A stretch of 64,000 bases of DNA from Diorhabda sublineata (taxonomy: Eukaryota; Arthropoda; Insecta; Coleoptera; Chrysomelidae): contig NC_079475.1 of NCBI RefSeq assembly GCF_026230105.1, forward strand, positions 16,384,125 through 16,448,124, written 5' to 3'. Position numbers and translations under genes: made by a program. This document shows positions 14,501 through 23,700 of the stretch, one piece after another (position 1 is the stretch's first letter; every line of letters starts with the position of its first letter). The notes beneath the pieces were generated by a model. That model was given only the letters and a program-made list of their open reading frames with translations, did not search any database and was not told the DNA's origin.

Positions 14501-17500
14501 CAGAAGCTATCTAAAACTTACTAGCTCAGTTTGACTCATTCCAAATCGTAGGTTGTTACCTTGTAGGTGATGTTGGAATAAGTACTTTAAATAGAACACT
14601 AGCATTTCTAGTGTTTTTTCATTGATTAATACGAGGACCGATCGCTTCGTGGCGACGCTACATGGGCAAGCGTTGTATGTGACTGCGAATCACTCGCACT
14701 ACACACTCCGTCATTGTTGACATTCAGGCGTCAGTTGGCGTTGTGCTACAGCCACGTTAACATGTCCTCCATTATTGATGCTCCCGCGAAGTGTGATTCG
14801 TTTTCTAAAAGCTGAAGGCAAAAGTGTTGCAGAAATACATCGGAGAATGAGTCTTGTGTATGGCGAAAACTTCATGAGTGATGGTGTTGTGCGTGAATGG
14901 TGTCGAAAGTGGGTCGATGACGCAAATCTGTCGGTTCATATGACTTGGTTCAACGAGTTGACAGAATGGTTAAAGACAACCGCAGATTCACCATTACTGC
15001 TTTGTCTATGGAATTTCCAGGAGTTTCAAGGTCTGTTTTATACTCTACTTGAATTCATTGGCGGCAACTTTCTTTGAAGAGGGTATTGAAAAACTTGTCC
15101 ACAGATTTGACAAATGTCTCAATATAGCTTTTGTGTTATCCATATGACTTTTCGGGTTTGGAATTGGGACTCCCTGTCCTATTCCACCCATTTTTCCGTG
15201 AAAATTACTTTTCTATTTATACTACTGGTTAATCAATTATCTTCTAGTCCCGCTTTTTGCTTTTATCTTCGTTGGTCTGCCCTTTTTCCATTTTATGCGA
15301 TGATACTGAGTCCGATTGGATCTATTTTTGTATCTTTGTGCGTGACTGAAATGAATGGCAACTGACTTGAACTGTCTTCTTATTTTATGTCCCTCATTTC
15401 CTCGGAAATCTAATCTTTTTGTGTTAATATATATTTGGCTATTTATTGTTTCATATGTGCTTTACTTTTACTATTGTAGTTGATAGTGTTAAAATCGGTC
15501 TATGGTGAGGATGTATTAATTTTGGGCCCCTCCAATTTGTATAAGTGAGAAAGGGTGATTAAAGACGAGGAATAGTATTTACTTGGATTTAAAAAATAAA
15601 AATATGTAGAAAGTGGACTAACCTGTTCATTCATACAGGAAATTGATTATTCGACGGCTTAGTCACATCCATAAATCGTGTACGGATCGATGCAAAGCAA
15701 CAGCTGAGACGAGCGAGTGCGAAACGTGTTGGATCGCTGTTTTTGGTTATTGAGAGTCTTCTTTGTCTGTTCACATCCGTCATATTCACCAGATTTAGAA
15801 AATAATCAAAATGTGCCAAAAGATATATTACTGGCATTAAGAAGCCGTTTCGAAAGGAACCATTCAGTCAGTACGTTGCATTAAATTTTGACACCTCTTT
15901 GTTTCTAATTAAATAATTCGTTGTATTTTTTGTATGACACCTCGAATATTGACATACATTGTTAAAAATTTCTTCGATAATTTCACCAAAAATGTATAGG
16001 AAGTTTTAACGCAAAACAATTTAGTAAATTTACTGAACAAAATAATTCAATTCAATTTGAGACAATCACAAAACATTTAATAAAATTTACTAAGCGGTAA
16101 TAGAAAATTCGATTAATAATTTTACTATATAATTATGTAATTTTATTCAAAGATTTATCATAAGGATTCTTAGAAAATTTATTATGCAGTGTTGTGACTA
16201 TACCACTCAATTAAACCACACGCAGTTCGAGAAACAAAATATTCTTAATAATCCACTTTACAATAAAAAAATTATTTTCTAACAAGTTATTATGTTTTAG
16301 ATAGGATGATATCGTTATTATTTATTTTAGTTTAATTTTTATTCAAAATCTTCCTCACACTCTAAATTAAAAAATTACTAGACTTAAGTATTCTAGATTC
16401 AAACATAAATGCCATTGGCGTGGCCAGCGCCATCTATCCATTGTTTCCATAGTGTAAAATTACAAAACTTTTTTGTCATTTTACAATAAAACAAAGAAAT
16501 ACTAAGAATTTTTGAAAATATTCAATGATTTTCATTGAAAAATAAAAACAGTTCAGTATAATTACTAACCTTGTGACATTTATACTCAAAGATTCTAAAA
16601 TCACACCTCATATTATTAAGTTTTCTCAACTGTCCAAGAAATTTACTCAAATTGCATTATAATTTTAATTGGTATACTCTAATTAGTAATTTTAGCCATC
16701 ATATATTCGGAAAATAATTTTACAAATTTTTTTACAGTGTACGTGTATCGGGTAGGCAACGAAGAACGGCCATATCTCAGAAATGAACTATTTATCAGTT
16801 TCAAGGGGAAAAAATTATAACAAAAGTGACCTTGAGAAACAAGTGGAAATTATTTTCAGAATAGTACGTCCACTTTTAGAACCGTATTTGGAAATATGAA
16901 CTTAGAAAAGCATTTTTTTTTAAATTCGCCCATTAAGGGTGGAACTTTATATACAATAATCGAATTTCTTAAAAAATCCCGCGCATTTTTTATTTAACAT
17001 CTTTTAGTTTATCTCTTCATCAAAAGATGGGGGAGAGTGGGATCTTTGTTACGAAAAAATGCCGGTTCTGCTTAAAATGTGTAAACGATGTAAATTCTTC
17101 TTCAAACGTGTTTTTAAGAAATTATTAGCCACTTCTTTTAGAAGACATACCCTTAACAATTTCTCGTGACATACTCTTACATGATGGTATCCAAAGTGCC
17201 TCTTAATTGGGTAAATTTTAAAAAAAATTCACTTTTTAAATTTAATATTTTCAAATTCGCCCTCTAATAGTGGACCTAAAGTATATATATAGAATAATTT
17301 CCATATGTTTCTCGAGGCTACTTTTGTTATAATTTTCTCTCCCCTAAAGCTGTAATATAATCTGTTGCCCAGATATGGCTGATGGCTGTTTTTAGTTGCC
17401 ATCTGATACATTTTTAAGGTTAGGTTATTGAAGTATTCTTGTCATCAAATCATATTTTTTACTAACGAGTTTTGAGGACATTGTTTCATTTCTTTTTTCA

Positions 17501-20393
17501 TGTACAATCTCTTATCTTACGTGTGATTATTCCAATTTGTGTTAGACACCAAAGCCAAAACAACATCTAGAATAATATCCCCCTTACTATGCTAAAGACC
17601 GTGTTCTTTTTGTTTTAATTAATACCTTTGTCAATTATTTCAGATTTTAAAAAGTTTATGGGACGCTGGAATTCAAAGTGCATTTATAGAAAACATTAAT
17701 TTAGATGAAATTAGAGATAAAGCTAATGATCTACACGTTACACACATTGTTTTATTAAAAGATAACGAACAAGGAATGGTCAAACTGAGCAGTTGGGAGA
17801 AAGACAGGTAAAACAATGGTTCTCGATCTTGTAATACATTTATATCAATTTTAATAACAGAACTCAAGATTCTTAACCTTCTACTTAAGATTTTGATTTT
17901 TTTGTAAATTTTTCACGTTCTTCCTTCCTATCCTTTCGTACACTACTTTTATAGCCTCTCTTGAATATTCCAGTAGGTTCCTTAAACCGTCTGGAACAAT
18001 CTAGAATATTCGATAACCTTTAAGGCTAACTTACATATGTACAACTTCTCTAAATATTTTTACAATATATTCCCATTTTTTATTTTAAACAAAAATAAAG
18101 TTTAGAAAATACCTGAAATTATTACTCCTTCTACCTTGTGAAATTGCTATTGATGTATTAAAATCTGAGCGTACAACATTTTGGTTCCTGTACAATTACA
18201 ATTTTATTCGTCCCTTACTTAATATTATGTTGCTTTTTTTTAATGTTATTTACCATACCCTTTCATAACTGAATATTATAACTTGTACTTATTTTTATCA
18301 TAACATTCATTTAAACTTGTACTTGTCACTTTTTGAACCAAAAATAGAAGTTTTATACAACGCCCTGTATCTAGTAAATCATTGATAATGGAGATATAAA
18401 AATGTGGGAGCTCGTAAAAGAGAAGTTACTGATACTACTGAACTTTTTTTAAAAATTCTATATTTAGTAAAACTTGAGATATTTTTGAAAATAAACGGAA
18501 TCGTGCCACTTTTTCAGCCAAAAATTGAAGTTTTAGTCTACGCCCTGTATGTAGTGAAGAAAATATGAATATATGGGAGCTCGTAGAAAAAACTTTTCTG
18601 TATCTATTGAGCTTTTTTTGAAAATTCTATATTTACAAAACTTCAAGTTGTAACGATGATAAAGGGTGTCTGCACTGGTACATACATTATTTATAATGAT
18701 GCGAAATAAATTCTTACGCCATTTCGTCACTTATTATACAAACTAAAGGAAAAATTTTTTTAGGTTTCAGGAGAAGTCATTGTCCACAAGTGAATTAGTT
18801 GAACATTTGCAAAGAGTGATCAGAGCACGAAACGAAAGTAACACAGACAATAGTCAAGTGAACGTTCTTTCAAGATCTGAAAGTCGCTCATATTACAGTA
18901 GTGAAAGAAATCAACATAATCAAGAAGCTGATGTTGACGTTTTATTAGTTGACAAAAAAGCTTCAAATGCTAGAAAAAGATACGAAAATCAGGTACAAAC
19001 TATTATATTCACACTAGGTTTATACCCCAGATGAGAATTATTTATTTAGGCAATAGTTAGTATTATAAGAAAGAACAATTAAAATTTTCTGTCATGTCTG
19101 GTTTTAGAATAATTCCATTTATCAAAACTTTGTTACGACACTAACAAAAAAATTAAAAATTATAAATTTTGTCATTCCTCTTTTTAGTTTTTTAGTCAGT
19201 CTTATATAGACCAACAGTAATCTCCCAACATATTTCCATCCCAAAATCCCTGATAAAGTTCTTCAAAAATCTTCAATCTTGATGATACCACTACCTTTGC
19301 ATCGTTTAGAAATTTAAAGAACTTATTTGTATCAGATTATAATTCTCTTAAAGCCTCGAAATAATGTTTGTGTTATTCTATACTATTTGATCATTTAACT
19401 TAAACGTTTCAATTAATTAAAATCCTTATCTAATATGCTTCTTATTCAAATTGATTAGTTTGTACCTTAGATTACTGCCCTTTAGAAACTTTCCACTTCC
19501 CGACCAATGTAGTAGTACTAGTATTTGCATGTATATAATTCAAATCTATTTTTACAGATAAGGTCACAATTGAGTAACCTCTTTAAAAAACTTACTGGTT
19601 ATGTACTGGTCGTTGGACTTTCAGTGGATTCTGATGTAATAAGAACATTGGCTTCCTACTTAGAATTTGAAACAGAACAGCAGTTTCACAAATCTGTTGA
19701 AGATGTAATAGAAAGGTGAGGATAATTATTCTAACACACCGAGGTTTCCAATTGAAATATTACTTCAAATCAAATCACAAAAATTTTGTTTAGAATTAAA
19801 ATAAAAAATTTAGACTTAAACCATTCTCACACAGAATTTAGACACGATGAGTGTGTTGTGAGGGTTTTTAAGAGTTTGAGAGATACACTCAAACTTCTTA
19901 GTAATATTGAACTGGGCGCATCTACAAACAGCATAAATTTCCGCATAGAATGTGCATTCAAACATACACCGCCATCGTAGTTAATTTCTTGGTTTTTAAA
20001 CTATATGCTATATATGGTAATTTCTCCAGTTTATTAATAGTGTTTTGACCTCATTCCTTTTTGTTTCCGTGTTGACTAGCGTGGTTTTTTTTCATTACTC
20101 AATCTATGTTTCATTCTTTCTGATAAACCATATACAGTGTTGTTTTTAGTCTTTAGACATTGAGTGCTCCCTAATAGTCTAATGAATATTGCCTCTTTAA
20201 TATAACTGATCTTCCTATATTAGTAAATAATATGGTTGGTTTATTGCAAATAATTATTATTTTCAGGCATCCTCGACACAAGGAATACCTCAATAATATA
20301 TGTGATGAGATTTACGAGCAGAAAATGAAAAGAAAAAATCCTACAGTCGTTTTATATAGTTTGTCGGACAACTTTTATAAAGTTATTTTTTAA
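1162..20393 (+). CDS. Gcn2: eIF2-alpha kinase 4 (GCN2), 3' part, 5' truncated by the window
   Basis: GCN2 senses uncharged tRNA and phosphorylates eIF2-alpha to lower general translation. Fifteen exons can be joined with GT-AG sites and matching phases: 1162-1404, 2477-2622, 4746-4999, 6262-6552, 6651-6795, 7915-8194, 9270-9406, 9466-9614, 9709-9893, 12033-12266, 13705-14052, 17644-17807, 18764-18992, 19558-19715, 20267-20393. They sum to 3090 nt (1029 aa plus stop). The first exon starts in the kinase N-lobe (YYAIKRI, with the ATP-binding lysine) and continues into helix C (VREVKLLSRLNHENVVRYF). An acidic insert follows, then the hinge (YIQMEFCEKSTLR). HRDLKP lies near visible residue 228, DFG near 245, and the activation segment VGTALYVAPE near 285. 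The histidyl-tRNA-synthetase-like domain spans about 395-800 and keeps AAGGRYD. The last ~170 residues are the ribosome/dimerisation C-terminal domain. The RWD and pseudokinase regions must lie upstream of the window. All diagnostic kinase residues are present, so the gene looks intact. The family is certain; exon ends are inferred by eye. Confidence 0.95.
1786..2175. repeat. 79-bp tandem repeat in a Gcn2 intron
   Basis: About four to five copies. Two central units start at 1891 and 1970 and a third at 2049, giving an exact 79-base period. The unit starts GTGAGTGGTGACCCAAAGAC and ends GTAGTGGGTAGTTAGT. Outer copies (about 1786-1890 and 2125-2175) are diverged. The array sits between the exons ending at 1404 and starting at 2477. 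Confidence 0.9.
3470..4125 (+). mobile_element. Decayed hAT transposase (ZBED type)
   Basis: Plus-strand fragments in shifting frames follow the order of a hAT transposase. Around 3755-3840 there is AIAIILDQRFKKLHFEDPLA, the block before the insertion domain. Around 4000-4110 there is VASSFLSERLFSN...QQRSKLQAKRVNKILFL, the C-terminal hAT dimerisation motif. Stops and frameshifts interrupt it. It sits in the Gcn2 intron 2623-4745; the rest of that intron (2623-3470) shows nothing recognisable. Confidence 0.75.
5000..6261. other. Gcn2 intron with an AT microsatellite
   Basis: The intron runs between the hinge exon (ends 4999) and the HRDLKP exon (starts 6262). Apart from the dinucleotide run at 5499-5563 no coding or repeat structure was recognised. 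Confidence 0.7.
5499..5563. repeat. (AT)n microsatellite
   Basis: About 65 bases of uninterrupted AT dinucleotide within a Gcn2 intron. Confidence 0.97.
7081..7859. mobile_element. Foldback element with ~200-bp inverted arms and a small internal ORF
   Basis: The left arm (from 7081, TCAAAGTAAATTTT) and right arm (to 7859, AAAATTTACTTTGA) are imperfect reverse complements over roughly 200 bases. The best match is TAGTGCTCACAAAAATT at about 7170 against AATTTTTGTGAGCACTA at about 7755. The ~380-bp loop encodes a plus-strand reading of about 66 residues (about 7398-7600, NCGASSTTKQNCGSC... to a stop) that I do not recognise. The element lies in the Gcn2 intron 6796-7914, its right end about 55 bases before the next exon. 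No clear target-site duplication was seen. Best reading: a non-autonomous DNA transposon or foldback element. Confidence 0.8.
8195..9269. other. Gcn2 intron, nothing recognised
   Basis: AT-rich intron between the kinase C-lobe exon and the first HisRS-like exon. No transposase or RT motif was found on either strand. Confidence 0.6.
10300..10790 (+). mobile_element. Decayed Tc1-like transposase
   Basis: Plus-strand frames give CRVYRRYQETVNFHRRRGS followed by a PREMTDSF segment, typical of the paired HTH end of Tc1 transposases. Further on come AKRPVTESK-like and PQWGSVIFSDES, the second catalytic Asp block, then RRGRVYRRPGE. Frameshifts and stops are frequent and the C-terminal third is missing. 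It lies in the Gcn2 intron 9894-12032. Confidence 0.65.
10800..12032. other. Rest of a Gcn2 intron, nothing recognised
   Basis: A 78-codon open stretch (11249-11485) resembles no family I know and lacks splice or start context. Nothing else was seen. Confidence 0.5.
12498..12602 (-). repeat. Dispersed repeat with a hammerhead-like core, copy 1
   Basis: On the minus strand this reads CTCTGAAGACGATAATTTGG, then TTATCGAAAC, then AGTGTAATTGTGAGTGTTGG and AACAGTGTGTTCAGTA. It matches the plus-strand sequence 61526-61612 over most of its length. The core is a six-base stem (CGATAA/TTATCG) framed by CTGAAGA and AAAC. It lies in the Gcn2 intron 12267-13704. Confidence 0.75.
12603..13704. other. Gcn2 intron, nothing recognised
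   Basis: Intronic sequence up to the exon with the AAGGRYD motif. The short open frames at 12814-13091 lack coding signals and overlap each other. Confidence 0.55.
14640..15145 (+). mobile_element. Internally deleted mariner-like element, copy A
   Basis: The N-terminal HTH domain is readable (SVIRFLKAEGKSVAEIHRRM, then a GENFMSDGVVREWCRKW segment). A frameshift follows; another frame continues TALSMEFPGVSRSVLY, the second HTH. The sequence then jumps to the C-terminal tail (FFEEGIEKLVHRFDKCLN). The catalytic centre is absent, so this is a deletion derivative that keeps both ends. It matches the minus-strand element at 38400-38905 and lies in the Gcn2 intron 14053-17643. Confidence 0.8.
15146..16756. 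other. Gcn2 intron, nothing recognised
   Basis: AT-rich sequence without coding motifs or clear repeats that I could identify. Confidence 0.5.
16757..17405. repeat. Long inverted repeat (foldback) in a Gcn2 intron
   Basis: The left arm (about 16757-16930) and right arm (about 17240-17405) are imperfect reverse complements. Shared blocks include GGCAAC near both ends, AAAATTATAACAAAAGT, CGAGAAACA/TTGAGAAACA and GTCCACT. About 310 bases of unrelated loop separate the arms. No coding sequence or target-site duplication was recognised. Confidence 0.7.
18327..18680. repeat. 180-bp tandem duplication
   Basis: Two head-to-tail copies begin CACTTTTTGAACCAAAAAT (18327) and CACTTTTTCAGCCAAAAAT (18507). 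Each carries ACGCCCTGTAT, GTGGGAGCTCGTA or ATGGGAGCTCGTA, and AAAATTCTATATTTA. It sits in the Gcn2 intron 17808-18763. Confidence 0.85.
19786..19980 (+). other. Short intronic open frame of unknown origin
   Basis: A 64-codon open frame inside the Gcn2 intron 19716-20266 reads like coding sequence (SHTEFRHDECVVRVFKSLRD). It has no splice context linking it to Gcn2, whose flanking exons join in phase without it. It may be a fragment of a retroposed or captured gene. I do not recognise it. Confidence 0.3.
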
Positions 20394-20442
20394 TTGTAAT
20401 TTTTAGGATTAGAACATACAAATGTCAATAATTTTTATGCGT

Positions 20443-20448
20443 TTATTA
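20443..20448 (-). terminator. Possible Prp39 poly(A) signal
   Basis: AATAAA on the minus strand, about 345 bases past the Prp39 stop and close to the Gcn2 stop codon. If used, the Prp39 transcript would overlap the Gcn2 3' UTR. Confidence 0.4.
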
Positions 20449-20631
20449 AGACACAAAATGGGCGATCTAAAAATTAAAAAATAACATACAAAATGTAACT
20501 CTACATTTGAATAAGATCAATTACAGTTTACGCACGATTGCAGTTAAAGTTTTTTCAATTAATATTCACAAATATCTACATGCAATCGAATAATTAGTTT
20601 TATGGTGTTATATTATCTGAAAACATTGAAA

Positions 20632-20649
20632 AATAAAACATCAAATAAA
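20632..20649 (+). terminator. Possible Gcn2 poly(A) signals (two AATAAA)
   Basis: AATAAA hexamers at 20632 and 20644, about 240-255 bases after the Gcn2 stop at 20391-20393 and before the end of Prp39 coding sequence on the other strand. Confidence 0.5.
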
Positions 20650-20791
20650 GAATTTACGTTTAACGCCAAAAATAATCCCAAGTTACTTAAAATTAATTTG
20701 AGTTTTCTTGTAAAATGACGACAATATAATGTTATCGACGTGACTTTCGATTAAAATTTTTTGAAGATACAGATAGAATTTCTTCTGGTAA

Positions 20792-23700
20792 CTAGTATCC
20801 ATACCCACTACCATAACTACCCCACTGGTTATAGCCTGCGTAATTTCCCTGAGGATACTGCCAGTTTTGGTATTGGTATTGATCACCTTGCCCATATTGA
20901 GGATAATAATTTGGACCTTGTTGACTTCCAGAGTAAGGAGGGTATGGAGGTTGGCTAGATGAATTACCATATGTACCATAACTACTGTAAGAGCTTGACT
21001 GAGAAATCGTTGTTGCTGTTTTAGTTTCTTTTGCCTTTGATGAAGCTGGTGTGGCATCTCTGAAACAAAACTGCCCTTAAAATCTTTCAAAAAAATCGTT
21101 AAGTGTTTTGGAATGTTGAAATGATTTATAATGAATACTTACGTTTTTGTTTCTTTTTTCTTCAACGCATCCTTTGTCAATTTCATCAATTTCATATATT
21201 GATCGTTAGCTTCTTGGACAGATTTGATATCTGTACCGAAATCTTCCAAGTATTCCAACTTCCTTTGAGCAAACAAAATTTTCTGCTCAGGATCTGTACT
21301 TTCTTTATTTAAAAATAAATCTATCACTTCTGTAACCTCTTTTTCAGTGACGCCCGGCTTCTGTAAAGTAAGATCGATAAGCTGCAGATAAAGCCTTGGA
21401 TTATTTCGATCTTTAACAATCGCAGATTTTAATATTGCGTGTGCTTTTTCGAGGTCCTTAATAATCATATATGTAAACCTAGAATATTTAATAGCAATAC
21501 TACTAGCAATTATTTTGTTCTTTGAAGTATTTATGTAATGTTCATACAGTTGACAACATTTCTCAGTATCTCCTCGACGTCTTTCTGCAAAGAAAAAATA
21601 AATCAATATTTTTCATTTTCTAATTTGGATAGGAACATCTTTAATAATTGTATTCGAGAGTAATTTTGTAATACAATGGGGTTCAATTATTTATTCCAGA
21701 AATCTAGGATATAAAATTAGATTCATTGTTAAAACTTCGTTCTACTAATCACTCACCACTACCTATCTCATTCGTTGCGCCTCTTGCTTGGTTCTTGATA
21801 TTCTTCATAAGATAGGGAATATTTATAGAACGTTCACTAGCTACATAGTCATGTAGATAAAAATTAACAGGACAAAGAAGAGTAACTACATGATTGAATC
21901 TATCCAACTTTAATATCAGTTTTAAAATATTGGTAAAAAACAAGTTAAATAACTTGGATAACTTATCTAACTTTCTTCTACTGTCCCCTACTTGACTCAT
22001 CGACAATGATAGAATATCATTTATTGTAGCCGCTTGCCTCTACTATGGTTCTTTGGAATGGTGCCATTATGGCATCTGGCTTCCCCTCAAAAGTTTTAAG
22101 AATATGATAACTTGCAACTTCAGGTTTGTTCCAGCTTTGATATTTCGAACGTGCACTGCGCATGACTTCACAAATCAATTTGTTGCTGGAACATAAAACT
22201 TTTTGTTCAACTTGATACTATTGGAACGCAATTTTCATATCGCACAAGATCAAGTAGACAGACAGTCTGCTGGAACAAACCTTTAGTTGTACTGTTATAT
22301 TCTAGTTTTGATATGATTTGTCAGTATGGTTTAAATTCTAACTCGAGTTTGAAGGACCTAAAACACGCTCATATTTCCACATGTGATAAATGACCCATCA
22401 AATCTGAATTAGAACAATAAAAAAAATTCGACGTGTCACCTGTCGGAAGGCATTGGCAAACCACCCACGGTATTTTTCCTAATTTAGCCTTACAAAATTT
22501 ATGTTTGGATCTCTTATAGATCTACCCTAGTGCTAGTAACTGGAGAGGACAACACAGTGATCTACATCCGATCACAGATAAGCAAGGACAATGCAGACAT
22601 ATCGTTAGCTATTTTCAATTCCAACTACACTTTAGTGATGGTTAAAATTCATTTGCATTCAGATATAATGTGATAAGAATTTTCGGCGGTGTATTTTTAA
22701 GAAATAGTATATTTACTTACCCAAATTTATTCTTCTATATGCAATTTGTAATACGTTAGGTACGGACTTTTCTAAATTAACCAATATTTCAGCTGATCTA
22801 TTAGGATTATCAACATACTCTTCAAACATCGCCCACTGGAGATGAAGATTAGGTTTTTTCAAATGATGGATGGTGCAAGCGCGTTCATAAACATCTCTTA
22901 TTTTAGGTATAAGTTCTGGGTCTTTTAAATTCTCCAAGTAATTCACAAACTAAAATATATATTTTCTAATGATGAGATAAATAATTTAAATACATTTCGT
23001 ATGGTTGAGAAAATAGAACAATCCATAAATTTTGTTTAATATAAGGTGTAATAAAAAATGAAGGTGAAGTAATTGTTATAGCAGCAATTATTCAAACTGC
23101 AACTATTTCAACTAATCTATGCCATACCCTTAAGTATTGAGACAAACACAGACAAGTATAAACTTCTGTTTCAAATCGGAAAAAAGTTCCAAAGAATCTT
23201 ATAAAATGTCCATTACCCGTTTACAGGTACTATAAGGCCGGTCACAAAAAGACTCTTCATGAGAACTGTTTAAAAGCTTGTTCAGGTCCGCACTATAATT
23301 TTTAGAATCAGTGAATCATTTAAAAGTATAGATAAAGAACAACATTACACAAAAAATTAATCCCTTGGAATTCCTAAATAAAACTGGTTACTAAATCGAA
23401 TAATACAAAGAAAATGATTAACGTAAATAGGGTATTATACATAATTCAAAATATTTTTTTATAAGGTAGGTACTTTTAGTAGTGCTTTTTTAAAAATCAA
23501 ACCTGATAGTTAATTCCAATATGCAGAACAATAAGTAAACAGTAAGTTTGCATTAAACATAATGCCAAATCCTCAAGGTATTCTTGCAGAACTGAAAAGG
23601 AAACCTTCAGGTATGTTTGGTACAAAGATTTTTAATAAACATGGTTTTAGACATAAAACAGTAAATAAAAATTAAACAGTAATGGAAAGTTGTACTTTGA

